Assembly (NCBI RefSeq): GCF_014650115.1
Contig: NZ_BMUI01000008.1
Span: 1-64,000, forward strand
Origin: Streptomyces olivaceoviridis
GTDB lineage: Bacteria > Actinomycetota > Actinomycetes > Streptomycetales > Streptomycetaceae
Direction of reading: 5' to 3'
DNA: 64,000 nucleotides
Position numbers and translations under genes: made by a program. Below are positions 10,338 through 18,258 of the stretch, in pieces. The first letter of the stretch is position 1. Every line of letters begins with the position of its first letter. The notes beneath the pieces are model-generated. The model made no database searches, had not been told where the DNA came from, and saw only the letters and a program-made list of their open reading frames with translations.

Positions 10338-12593
10338 GTGAGGGCAGTGGCACGGTCGGGACGGGTACGGATGTGGGACCGGCTCGCGGCGTCGGATCCC
10401 GGGCTGCTCCGCCTGACCGCGGGACTGCGCACGGTCACCGCGATCGCCCTCACCCTCGCCGTCCTCGCCGCGCTGCACGTCCCGGTGTCCCAGTTGGTCG
10501 CCGGGGCGATCGCGGCGATGGTCGCCACCTTCGCCATCCGGGAGAAGCAGCGCGCCCAGCAGGCCGTGACGCTGGCGGTCGGCCTGCCGGTGGCGCTGGC
10601 CTCGGTGTCGCTGGGCGCGCTGCTCAACCAACGGGTCGTCGCCGGCGACCTGTTCTTCGTCGTCCTCATCTTCTGCGCCGTCTACGGCCGCCGGTTCGGC
10701 GACCGGGGCACGGCACTGGGGCTGATCGGCTTCCAGGTCTACTTCCTGTCGCTGTTCGTGGGCGCGACGGCGTCCGTACTGCCGGAGCTGTACGGCGTCA
10801 TCTGCGTGGCGTTCGCGTGCAGCGCCGCCGCCCGCTTCGTGCTGCTCCCGCAGACCCCGGCGGGCACCCTGGACCGGCTGCGGCGGGCCTTCCGGGCCCG
10901 GCTGGCCCAGCTCCTCGCCACCCAGGCCGAGTTGCTGGACGCCGGTCCCGAAGAGGCCGAGAAGGTGCTCGCGGACCTGCGCACCGGGACCGCGCGGCTG
11001 CACGAGACGGCGTTGCTGATCCAGGGCCGGCTGGAGGACGGCACCTCGGACCCGGCGGTGGCCCGGCTGCTCCAGCGCAGGGTCGCGGACGCGGAGATCG
11101 CGGCCGAGCGGCTCGGCCTGCTGCTGCTCACCGCGCGCAGCGCGCAGCGGACCGACACGCTCACCCTGCATCTGCCGGGCGCCCCGCTGCCCGCCGGCGG
11201 CGAGCTGCCGGTGCGGGACCAGGCGACGGTCGCGCTGAGGCGGGACCTCCAGGCCCTGCGGCTGCTGATGCTGCGGCCGGCCGGGGAGGCGTCGGGGACG
11301 GCGCTCGCCCAGGTGCGCAACCGGCTGCTCGGCTACCGGGAGGAGGAGAACCTGCCCCCGGCCGCCCCGGCCGTGCAGGACGTCTTCCGTGGCCTCGGCG
11401 AGGCCGCGCGGGCCGCCCTGGGCCTGCGGCTCGCCCTGGACGGGCCGCAGGACGAGTCCGACGACACCCCGGCGACCGCACGCTCACGCGAGGAACTGGA
11501 CGCGGAGGACACCGCGATCGAGATCAGCGAGGGGAGCGAAACGGAAGAGGCGCCGCCGACCGGCCTGAAACGACCCACGACCCGGGCCGCCGTCCAGGTG
11601 GCCGTCGGCTCCTCGCTGGCCATCGCCGGCGGTGAGCTGCTGTCCGCCCAGCGCTGGTACTGGGCGGTGCTGACGTGCTGGATCGTCTTCCTGAACACCG
11701 CCTCCACCGGCGAGATCCTGGTGAAGGGCTACCGGCGGCTGCTGGGCACGGTGCTCGGCGTGGTGGCCGGCATCGGGCTCGCCGCCCTGGTGGGACACCA
11801 CACGTGGACGGCGTTCGCGCTGGTGCTGCTGTTCATCTTCGCGATGTTCTACACCGCGCCCCTGTCCTACACGCTGATGTCGTTCTTCGTGACGGCCATG
11901 CTGGGGCTGCTGTACACCCTGCTGAACACCTACAGCCTGTCGGTGCTGGTGCTGCGGATCGAGGAGACGGCGCTCGGCGCGGCCTGCGGGGTGATCGCGG
12001 CGGCCGTGGTGCTGCCGGTCCACACCGACCGCCGTACCAACGAGCTGCTGGTCGCGGTGCTGGACCGGCTCGCCGACGTCACCCGGGGCGCCGTCGACCA
12101 GCTCAGCGGCGGGGCGGGCGGCGACCTGGTGGAGCAGGCGCGCGAGCTGGACCAGGCGCTGGCCGACCTGCGCGCGGCCACCCAGCCGCTCACGCATCCG
12201 ATCACCCCGCTGCGCTCGCGCCGGAACACGGTCCGCTATGTGGTGGCGCTGCTGGAGACCTGCGCGTACCACGGGCGGTCCCTCGCGGCCACGGCCGAGC
12301 TGCTGCCGACGCACCCGTCGATCGCGGCGGACCCCCGGCTGCGCGGGGCGTGCGCGCGGATCGTGCACAACATCGAGGCGATCGCCGCGCACGTCACGGA
12401 CCCGAAGTCCCCCGCCCGGATCGAGACCGGCTCCAGCATCGCGTCGATGCTGGAGCCTGGAACCCTGCGCACCCCCCGCTACGGCCGTGTGACCGACCGG
12501 GTGCTGCGCCATCTGCAACGCCTGGACGAGGCCGTCTCCGGCCTGGCCCGGCCGCTGGGCCTGGCCGGTGGGCCGGCTCAGCCGCGGAAGTGA
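10338..12593 (+). CDS. FUSC-type integral membrane protein (aromatic acid exporter-like)
   Basis: A 751-residue protein with two blocks of membrane helices separated by a large soluble region. The first block spans about residues 20-165, starting near VTAIALTLAVLAALHV. A cytoplasmic helical stretch follows (about 170-400). The second block spans about residues 415-560 and includes the YWAVLTCWIVF segment. This repeat layout is that of the FUSC/YccS/AaeB family, which exports fusaric acid and other aromatic carboxylates; the substrate here is unknown. The start is GTG 10338 with GGGAGAGAG upstream; ATG 10371 is an alternative. The stop lies 4 bases from the convergent sigma-factor stop, so the transcripts meet end to end. 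Confidence 0.85.
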   Translation: MRAVARSGRVRMWDRLAASDPGLLRLTAGLRTVTAIALTLAVLAALHVPVSQLVAGAIAAMVATFAIREKQRAQQAVTLAVGLPVALASVSLGALLNQRVVAGDLFFVVLIFCAVYGRRFGDRGTALGLIGFQVYFLSLFVGATASVLPELYGVICVAFACSAAARFVLLPQTPAGTLDRLRRAFRARLAQLLATQAELLDAGPEEAEKVLADLRTGTARLHETALLIQGRLEDGTSDPAVARLLQRRVADAEIAAERLGLLLLTARSAQRTDTLTLHLPGAPLPAGGELPVRDQATVALRRDLQALRLLMLRPAGEASGTALAQVRNRLLGYREEENLPPAAPAVQDVFRGLGEAARAALGLRLALDGPQDESDDTPATARSREELDAEDTAIEISEGSETEEAPPTGLKRPTTRAAVQVAVGSSLAIAGGELLSAQRWYWAVLTCWIVFLNTASTGEILVKGYRRLLGTVLGVVAGIGLAALVGHHTWTAFALVLLFIFAMFYTAPLSYTLMSFFVTAMLGLLYTLLNTYSLSVLVLRIEETALGAACGVIAAAVVLPVHTDRRTNELLVAVLDRLADVTRGAVDQLSGGAGGDLVEQARELDQALADLRAATQPLTHPITPLRSRRNTVRYVVALLETCAYHGRSLAATAELLPTHPSIAADPRLRGACARIVHNIEAIAAHVTDPKSPARIETGSSIASMLEPGTLRTPRYGRVTDRVLRHLQRLDEAVSGLARPLGLAGGPAQPRK

Positions 12594-12597
12594 GCGC

Positions 12598-13464
12598 TCA
12601 CCGCGGGTCGGCGCCGGGGCGGCGGCTGCCCAGCACCTCGTCGCGGACGCGGGCGCAGCTGCGGCTGATCAACCGGGAGACGTGCATCTGGGAGATGCCG
12701 AGCCGGTCGGCGATGCGGCTCTGGGTCATGTCCTCGAAGAAGCGCATGTAGAGGATGGCCCGCTCGCGCTCGGGCAGTCGGCGCAGCCCCTCCTTGGCGG
12801 CCTCGCGGTCGACCACGACGTCGTAGGAGGTGTCCGTGGCGCCGAGGGTGTCGGCGAGGCTGTAGCCGTCGTCACCGCTGGAGAGCTCGGCGTCCAGCGA
12901 CAGGGTGCTGAAGCTCTCCAGCGCCTCCATACCGGCGGCCACGTCCTCCTCGCTGAGCCCGGTGTGGGCGGCGATGTCGGCGACGGTGGGTTCGGGGCTG
13001 CCGGGGTTCTGGGTGAGTTCCCGCCGGGCGACGCGCACCCGATTGCGCAGTTCCTGCACCCGGCGCGGCACCCTGAGGGCCCACATCCGGTCGCGGAAGT
13101 GCCGCTTGACCTCTCCGGTGATGGTCGGCACGGCGTAGCTCTCGAAGGCCCCGCGCGAGGGGTCGAAACGGTCGATGGCCTTCACCAGGCCCAGGGCCGC
13201 CACCTGGCGCAGGTCCTCGACGGACTCGCCCCGGTCGCGGAACCGGCCGGCGATCCGGTGGGCCATGGGGAGCCAGGCGGTGACGAGTTCGTCGCGTACG
13301 GCGTCCCGCTCGGGTCCGTCCTCCAGTTCCGCCAGCCGGACGAACAGCTCCGCGGTGTCCGGGGCGTCGTCGTGGTTCCGTCGGGTGGTCGCCGCGGGGG
13401 CGCCGGCGGTGTCGCTGGGGGTGGCGGGCGTGCCGGGACGGCTTGTCGACATGTCGGTCAGCAT
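12598..13464 (-). CDS. SigB/SigF/SigG-family RNA polymerase sigma factor
   Basis: A 288-residue group 3 sigma factor. Region 2 includes LVTAWLPMAHRIAGRFRDRG and the EDLRQVAALGLVKAIDRFDP segment. Region 3 includes RVPRRVQELRNRVR. Region 4 ends in a helix-turn-helix, MTQSRIADRLGISQMHVSR. This belongs to the streptomycete SigB/F/H/G set that controls stress response and development. The ATG at 13464 has CAGGAGCG 7 bases upstream; an in-frame ATG four codons later is possible. The gene upstream on the same strand is a HATPase protein of anti-sigma type, 233 bases away, suggesting a partner pair. The 3' end abuts the convergent FUSC gene. Confidence 0.92.
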   Translation of the reverse strand: MLTDMSTSRPGTPATPSDTAGAPAATTRRNHDDAPDTAELFVRLAELEDGPERDAVRDELVTAWLPMAHRIAGRFRDRGESVEDLRQVAALGLVKAIDRFDPSRGAFESYAVPTITGEVKRHFRDRMWALRVPRRVQELRNRVRVARRELTQNPGSPEPTVADIAAHTGLSEEDVAAGMEALESFSTLSLDAELSSGDDGYSLADTLGATDTSYDVVVDREAAKEGLRRLPERERAILYMRFFEDMTQSRIADRLGISQMHVSRLISRSCARVRDEVLGSRRPGADPR

Positions 13465-13501
13465 GCGGAATCGCTCCTGAACGGGGTTTCAGGGCACATG
13501 G

Positions 13502-13519
13502 CCGGAACCGCGGTTCCGG
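13502..13519. repeat. Perfect 18-bp palindrome upstream of the sigma gene
   Basis: CCGGAACCGCGGTTCCGG is self-complementary without a spacer and lies 38 bases before the sigma-factor start codon, between the upstream anti-sigma-like gene and the sigma gene. It could be a dimeric regulator site. As RNA it could fold only into a short stem with a small loop. Confidence 0.5.
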
Positions 13520-13697
13520 GTCCTGGCCCGAACGGTGGTGTCAGGGTTCTCCGCGGGTGAGCCACCGGGCCCGCCGGAAGGGGGCCCAGGCAGCGGGATT
13601 GTCCCCGCGGGGCAGGCGCCTCCGGTCCGAAGCACGAGATTCCGTCTGCCCCTCGCCCCCATGCGCAAACGCGCTGAGCGGAACTTCCGGGACCGCT

Positions 13698-14135
13698 TCA
13701 GCGCAGCGGTACGACGGCCGTGATGCACTTGCCGCCGCAGGGCAGCTCAGCCACCCGGATGTCCCGGGCCAGCCGGCACACGATGGGCCAGCCACGGCCG
13801 CCGGGGTGGGGGTGGCCGGGCTCGTCGCCGGCCGGATCGGTGACCGGGAGGTCGTCGCTGTTGTCGCTCACCGAGACCCGGACGCCGCCACCGTCGACGT
13901 CGACGCCGAAGCCGGTGATGCCGCCGCCGTGCAGCAGGGCGTTGGTAGTGAGTTCCGACGTGACCAGCAGGGCGTCCTCGACGGCCTCGTGCGCACACGG
14001 CAGGTCGCGGGCCCGGCACCGCTCGGTCATGACGCGCTCCACCGTTCTGCGGGCCTCGGCCGGCCGGCACGGCACCCGGCCGCGCGTCTCCGGCAGGGTC
14101 GCGCTGGAACTGGTCCGGTGCTTGTCGTCGAGCAT
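13698..14135 (-). CDS. ATP-binding anti-sigma-type protein (HATPase_c_2)
   Basis: A 145-residue GHKL ATPase domain. The N box is LVTSELTTNALLHGG (about residues 56-70), and GGRGWPIVCRLARDIRV carries the glycine-rich loop toward the C-terminus, which ends in the usual beta strand CITAVVPL. I chose ATG 14135 because CAAGGAGGAAGGG stands directly upstream; the frame is open to 14321 without support. The gene lies just upstream of, and in the same direction as, the sigma-factor gene, which fits an RsbW-like kinase and anti-sigma. No STAS anti-anti-sigma gene adjoins it. Sigma binding is inferred only from position and family. Confidence 0.8.
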   Translation of the reverse strand: MLDDKHRTSSSATLPETRGRVPCRPAEARRTVERVMTERCRARDLPCAHEAVEDALLVTSELTTNALLHGGGITGFGVDVDGGGVRVSVSDNSDDLPVTDPAGDEPGHPHPGGRGWPIVCRLARDIRVAELPCGGKCITAVVPLR

Positions 14136-14261
14136 CCCTTCCTCCTTGAGCGGTGCCCGGATTGCAGGGTTATCTCCCTCATTCGGCTGACCCGTCAGAG
14201 CGTCGTCAAACACCCTCGGTGCCCGTGTCATCACGGCGGACCGAGCGGGTACCCGCCGGAC

Positions 14262-14504
14262 ATGACCGATGTGGTGGACGCGGACGAGTTGTTGCGGCGG
14301 ATCCGAAGGGGCCAGGAGCACGCGGCCGAGGAGGAGCGGGCCTGGCGGGAGCGGGCGCAGAGCCTGACGGCGACGGATCCGGAGGGCGCGCGGGAGGCGG
14401 CGGACCGGGCCCGGGCGTTCGAGGCGGTGCTGCGGGTGCTGGAGGAGATCGTCCGCCCGGGCGGGGACCCCGTGCGGACGGAAGGAGTGAAACAGGTCAC
14501 CTGA
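14262..14504 (+). CDS. Hypothetical small coiled-coil protein
   Basis: An 80-residue protein rich in Arg, Glu and Ala, with a long predicted helix (about residues 8-65) whose charged heptads, such as RRIRRGQEHAAEEERAWRER, suggest a coiled coil. I do not recognise a family. The ATG at 14262 has only weak ribosome-site character (GCCGGAC). It is divergent from the anti-sigma-like gene, with 126 bases between the starts. A strong intrinsic terminator lies about 110 bases beyond its stop. The high proportion of third-position G/C supports its being coding. Function unknown. Confidence 0.6.
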   Translation: MTDVVDADELLRRIRRGQEHAAEEERAWRERAQSLTATDPEGAREAADRARAFEAVLRVLEEIVRPGGDPVRTEGVKQVT

Positions 14505-14552
14505 CCCACTGCTGGTTACCCAAAGGTACGACAGATGGTTTATGGTTCATCC

Positions 14553-14650
14553 ATAACTGACGCGGGAGCGGCGTGGAAGCCGTTCTTCCCCGCTCCTTGT
14601 GTCACCACATACGGCCCTGGCTGGTTTCCCCCGTCCAGCCAGGGCTTTTT
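14553..14650 (+). ncRNA. Candidate small RNA or transcribed leader with intrinsic terminator
   Basis: In the 273-base gap before the cNMP-binding protein gene, a TATGGT -10-like box at 14541-14546 precedes two strong hairpins. Hairpin 1 pairs 14565-14571 with 14590-14596 (7 bp) and, inside it across a 3-base bulge, 14575-14579 with 14585-14589 (5 bp). Hairpin 2 is a perfect 11-bp stem, 14614-14624 with 14635-14645, followed by five T. A transcript of about 98 bases from about 14553 would fit an independent small RNA. It could equally be the attenuated leader of the gene at 14778, or the terminator of the gene at 14262. No -35 box is convincing. Confidence 0.45.
14614..14650 (+). terminator. 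Rho-independent terminator
   Basis: GCCCTGGCTGG pairs perfectly with CCAGCCAGGGC across a 10-base loop, and TTTTT follows at 14646-14650. A U tract of this kind is unusual in such a GC-rich genome, which makes this one of the clearest intrinsic terminators in the window. It stands 128 bases before the start of the cNMP-binding protein gene. Confidence 0.85.
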
Positions 14651-14777
14651 GCCCCGAGCACGACACGCGGGCGGAGATCCGCCTCCCTCGACGTGCTCCG
14701 GACGGTCACAGCGGCTGAAATGGGCTTGGGAGCACACCACCCGGACCGCGACCGCCGCCGGCGAGGAGCCATGCGCC

Positions 14778-15236
14778 ATGACCAAAGCGATCAAACTGCT
14801 GACCGCCCTCCCCCAGGCGCAGCGCGAGCGCCTGATGGAGCTGGCGAAGGAGGTGTCCTTCCCGGAGGACACCCACATCTTCGAGGCCGGCGGCACCGCC
14901 GACCGGTTCTGGGTGATCCGCTCGGGCGCGGTTCACCTGGACCAGCAGGTCACCTCGCGGCAGCGGGTGACCGTCGCCACGCTGGGCGCGGGCGACATGC
15001 TCGGCTGGTCCTGGCTCTTCCCGCCGTACCAGTGGGACTTCGGCGCCGTCGCCTTCAGCAACGTACGGGCCTACGAGTTCGACGGGCCGTCGGTGCTCGG
15101 GCTGTGCGTGGAGGATCCGCTGCTCGGGCTCTCGCTGGTGCGGACGGTGGCCGAGATCCTCGCCCACCGGCTGGAGACGACCCGGGGGAAGCTGATGGAG
15201 CAGTACACGATGCGGCGGCGCAGCAGCCCGATCTAG
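14778..15236 (+). CDS. Cyclic-nucleotide-binding (Crp-like) domain protein
   Basis: A 152-residue protein made almost only of one cNMP-binding beta barrel: FPEDTHIFEAGGTADRFWVI (about residues 29-48), then the SGAVHLD strand and LGAGDMLGWSWLF near residue 75. There is no DNA-binding helix-turn-helix; the C-terminal helix ends in RRRSSPI. It is thus a stand-alone sensor or adaptor, not a CRP-type regulator. The classical RxA phosphate-binding cassette is not obvious, so ligand binding is uncertain. I chose ATG 14778, preceded by GCGAGGAGC, over upstream in-frame codons because those run through an intrinsic terminator. Confidence 0.8.
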   Translation: MTKAIKLLTALPQAQRERLMELAKEVSFPEDTHIFEAGGTADRFWVIRSGAVHLDQQVTSRQRVTVATLGAGDMLGWSWLFPPYQWDFGAVAFSNVRAYEFDGPSVLGLCVEDPLLGLSLVRTVAEILAHRLETTRGKLMEQYTMRRRSSPI

Positions 15237-15274
15237 GGCACCCGGATCCGCCGGGCCCCGGGCGCGCCCGGCCC

Positions 15275-16606
15275 TCAGATCCGGTAGCGGCGCAGGGCCG
15301 GGACGGTGGCGGCCAGGGCCAGCATCACCACGACGACCAGGACGCCGCCGCCCGCGACGGCGGCCCGCGGGCCGAACGCCGAACCGGCCGTGCCGTGCAG
15401 CACGTCGGCCAGCCGCGGCCCGCCCGCGACGACCACCGTGAACACGCCCTGCATCCGGCCGCGCATCTCGTCGGTCGCGGCGGACAGCAGGATGGCGCCG
15501 CGGAACACCATCGAGACCATGTCGGCGACACCGGCCACGGCGAGGAAGGCCACGGCGACCCAGAGGTTCGCGCTCAGCCCGAACCCGGCGACGGCCAGAC
15601 CCCAGGCGACGACCGCCCCGATGACCATCCAGCCGTGCCGGCGGGCCCGCGAGAACACGCCGGAGAACAGGCCGCCGAGCACCGCGCCGACCGGGATGCC
15701 GGCGAACAGCACACCGAGCGCGAGACCCTCGCCGTAGGAGCCGTACGTGTGCGCGGCCAGTTCCGGGAACAGGGCGCGGGGCATGCCGAACACCATGGCG
15801 ACGATGTCGGCGAGGAAGGACAGCAGCAGCACCTTGTGCCGGGAGATGTACTGGAAGCCCGCCGCTATCTCGCGCAGTCCGGCGCGGCGGGCGGTGGCGC
15901 CGAGCGGCGGCAGCGCGGGCAGCCGGAAGACGGCCCACACCGTCACGCACAGCGCCAGCGCGTCGATCAGGTACAGCTCGGGCAGCCCGATGACCGGGAT
16001 GAGCACACCGGCGAGCAGCGGGCCGGCCACCAGGCCCGTCTGCATCACCGTCGAACCGAGGGCGTTGGCGGCCGGCAGTTGCTCAGCGGGGACCAGCCGG
16101 GCGATGGACGCGGTGCGGGCGGGCGAGTTGAGCCCGAAGAACGCCTGTTGCAGCGCGAGCAGGACCATGAGGACGACGACCGAGTCCAGACCGGTGACGG
16201 CCTGCGCCCAGAACAGCAGCGAGGTCACCGCGATACCGACGTTGGTGACCAGCAGCAGCTTGCGCCGGTCCACGGTGTCGGCGACCGCCCCGCCCCACAG
16301 CGCGAAGGCCACCATGGGCACGAGGCCCGCGAGGCTCGCGTAGCCGACCCAGGCCGAGGAGTGGGTGATGTCGTAGATCTGCTTGGGTACGGCGACGGCG
16401 GTGAGCTGGCTGCCGACGGCGGTGACGATCGTCGACGACCACAGGCGCCGATAGGCGGGGATGCGCAGCGGGCGGGTGTCCATCGCCCAGCGGCGCCAGC
16501 CGCGCCGGGGCGGGTCCCCGGCCGTCGGCGCGTCGGTGCCGGACGGGCCCCGCGTTCGGCTCTCGGACCGGTCGGCCTGGGTACTGCTGCTCTCGCTGGT
16601 GTCCAC
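15275..16606 (-). CDS. MFS transporter
   Basis: A 443-residue major facilitator with about 12 membrane helices starting near residue 50. The cytoplasmic loop after helix 2 (GGAVADTVDRRKLLLVTN) is the typical MFS motif, and the overall pattern resembles the MFS_3/enterobactin-exporter-like group. The first 45 residues are hydrophilic and Ser/Arg-rich. The start is GTG 16606 with CAGGAC upstream. It is convergent with the cNMP-binding gene, 38 bases away. The gene on its upstream side is the frameshifted lysE, so no obvious substrate is indicated. Export of a small hydrophobic compound or siderophore is a guess from the family. Confidence 0.88.
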   Translation of the reverse strand: MDTSESSSTQADRSESRTRGPSGTDAPTAGDPPRRGWRRWAMDTRPLRIPAYRRLWSSTIVTAVGSQLTAVAVPKQIYDITHSSAWVGYASLAGLVPMVAFALWGGAVADTVDRRKLLLVTNVGIAVTSLLFWAQAVTGLDSVVVLMVLLALQQAFFGLNSPARTASIARLVPAEQLPAANALGSTVMQTGLVAGPLLAGVLIPVIGLPELYLIDALALCVTVWAVFRLPALPPLGATARRAGLREIAAGFQYISRHKVLLLSFLADIVAMVFGMPRALFPELAAHTYGSYGEGLALGVLFAGIPVGAVLGGLFSGVFSRARRHGWMVIGAVVAWGLAVAGFGLSANLWVAVAFLAVAGVADMVSMVFRGAILLSAATDEMRGRMQGVFTVVVAGGPRLADVLHGTAGSAFGPRAAVAGGGVLVVVVMLALAATVPALRRYRI

Positions 16607-16690
16607 GGATGTCCTGGTTGCTCGTTACATCTTTTCGCTTCGAGAGCCTAACTGTCCCAGGAACTCTCGTGCGCGCCGAACCGGTTCGTC

Positions 16691-17304
16691 TCAGGGTCCG
16701 GTGACCAGGGTCGCGCCGAGGGCCAGCATGGTGAGGGCCACCAGGCCGTCCAGGACCCGCCAGGCGCCGGGCCGGGCCAGGAACCTGCCGAGCAGCCGGG
16801 CGCCGAAGCCGAGCGCGGCGAACCAGCACAGGCTGGCGAGCGCGGCGCGAGCCCGAACGTCCAGCGCAGCGGGCCCCGGTCGGCGGCCAGGGAGCCCAGC
16901 AGGAACACGGTGTCCAGGTAGACGTGCGGGTTCAGCCAGGTCATCGCCAGGCAGGTGAGCACGGCCCGGCGGCGCGAGCCGGCCGCCTCGCCCTGCGCGC
17001 GCAGTCCGGTGCCGGGTCTGAGCACCCGGCGGGCGGCGAGGGCGCCGTAGCAGAGCAGGAACACACCGCCGACGATCCCGATCGCCCGCAGCGCGCCGGG
17101 CCAGGCGACCACGACCGCGCCGACCCCGCCGACGCCGAGCGCGATGAGCGCCGCGTCGGACAGGGCGCAGATGCCGACGACGGCGAGGACGGCGTCCCGG
17201 CGCACCCCCTGCCGCAGGACGAAGGCGTTCTGGGCGCCGATGGCGACGATCAGGGAGAGGCCGGTGCCGAAGCCGGCGGCAGCGGTGGTCAGGGCGTGGT
17301 GCAT
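16691..17304 (-). pseudogene. lysE: LysE/ArgO-family amino acid exporter, frameshifted
   Basis: The first about 150 codons are a clear basic amino acid exporter: GTGLSLIVAIGAQNAFVLRQ near the start, then the family segment LAMTWLNPHVYLDTVFLLGS. After LRWTFG the frame stops making sense and runs out to an unrelated tail ending at 16648. The +1 frame from about 16845-16852 onward restores a normal family ending (ASLCWFAALGFGARLLG ... LALGATLVTGP) and stops at 16691-16693. One base is therefore missing (or two gained) near 16848. This may be a real mutation or a sequencing error. TAGCGT at 17312-17317 ends 7 bases before the ATG and there is no ribosome site, so the transcript may be leaderless. 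A divergent LysR gene is its likely regulator. Confidence 0.8.
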
Positions 17305-17373
17305 GCCGTCGACGCTAGAAAAGTCCTGGCCGCAAGTACAGCTAAAGGTTTTTACGTATCATTAGCGCGTGTG

Positions 17374-18258
17374 ATGTCAGAACTGCCTCTGGAGCAGGTG
17401 CGGACGCTGCTGGCCGTGGTGGACGAGGGCACCTTCGACGCGGCCGCCGCCGCGCTGCACGTGACGCCGTCCGCGGTCAGCCAGCGGGTCAAGGCCCTCG
17501 AACAGCGCACCGGCCGGGTGCTGCTCCAGCGCACCAAGCCGGTGCGGCCCACGGAGTCCGGCGCCGTGCTCGTGCGGTTCGCCCGGCAGCTCGCCCGGCT
17601 GGAGCGGGACGCCTGGGGCGAGCTGGGGCTGAACGGCACCGGGGAGCCGACGCGGGTGTCGGTCGCGGTGAACGCGGACTCGCTGGCGACCTGGTTCCTG
17701 CCGGCCCTGACCCGGGTCGCGGGCCTGTGCTACGAGCTGCACCGGGAGGACGAGGACCACACGGCGGCGCTGCTGCGCGAGGGCCTGGTGATGGCGGCGG
17801 TGACCTCCTCGGCCGACCCGGTGCCCGGCTGCACGGTCCGTCCGCTGGGCCGGATGCGCTATCTGCCGGTGGCCGCCCCCGAGTTCACCGCGGCCCACCT
17901 CGACGGGCGGCCCCTGCCGGCGGCGCTGTCCCGGGCGCCCGTCGTGGTCTTCGACCGCAAGGACGACTTCCAGGACGCCTTCGCCCGCCGGCACGGCCGT
18001 ACGTCCGCCGGCCCGTTCCGGCACCACGTGCCCACCTCGGAGGGGTTCCTGGACGCGGTCGCCGCGGGGCTCGGCTGGGGCATGGTCCCGGAGGTGCAGG
18101 CGGGCCCGCTGCTCGACCGGGGGCGGCTTGCCGTGCTCGCCCCCGGCGAGTGGATGGACGTCACGCTGTACTGGCAGCAGTGGAAGCTCGACTCGCCCGC
18201 GCTGGCGTCCCTGGCCGATGCGGTGGCGACGACAGCGTCGGAAACGCTGCGCGGCTGA
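17374..18258 (+). CDS. lysG: LysR-family regulator, ArgP/LysG type
   Basis: A 294-residue LysR-type regulator with the N-terminal winged helix-turn-helix AAAALHVTPSAVSQRVKALE (about residues 22-41) and a substrate-binding effector domain ending near SPALASLADAV. The sequence and the divergent position next to lysE match the LysG/ArgP (IciA) group, which activates the lysine/arginine exporter when those amino acids are high. ATG 17374 and GTG 17371 are adjacent possible starts; no ribosome site is visible and TATCAT at 17357-17362 lies 11 bases upstream, so near-leaderless translation is likely. The exporter it would control is frameshifted here. Confidence 0.88.
   Translation: MSELPLEQVRTLLAVVDEGTFDAAAAALHVTPSAVSQRVKALEQRTGRVLLQRTKPVRPTESGAVLVRFARQLARLERDAWGELGLNGTGEPTRVSVAVNADSLATWFLPALTRVAGLCYELHREDEDHTAALLREGLVMAAVTSSADPVPGCTVRPLGRMRYLPVAAPEFTAAHLDGRPLPAALSRAPVVVFDRKDDFQDAFARRHGRTSAGPFRHHVPTSEGFLDAVAAGLGWGMVPEVQAGPLLDRGRLAVLAPGEWMDVTLYWQQWKLDSPALASLADAVATTASETLRG

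Noticed and set aside
14160..14250. SigB-type promoter for the anti-sigma-like gene
   Set aside because: Minus-strand GTTT and GGG-containing blocks were seen, but neither spacing nor the GGGTAC/T element matches well enough.
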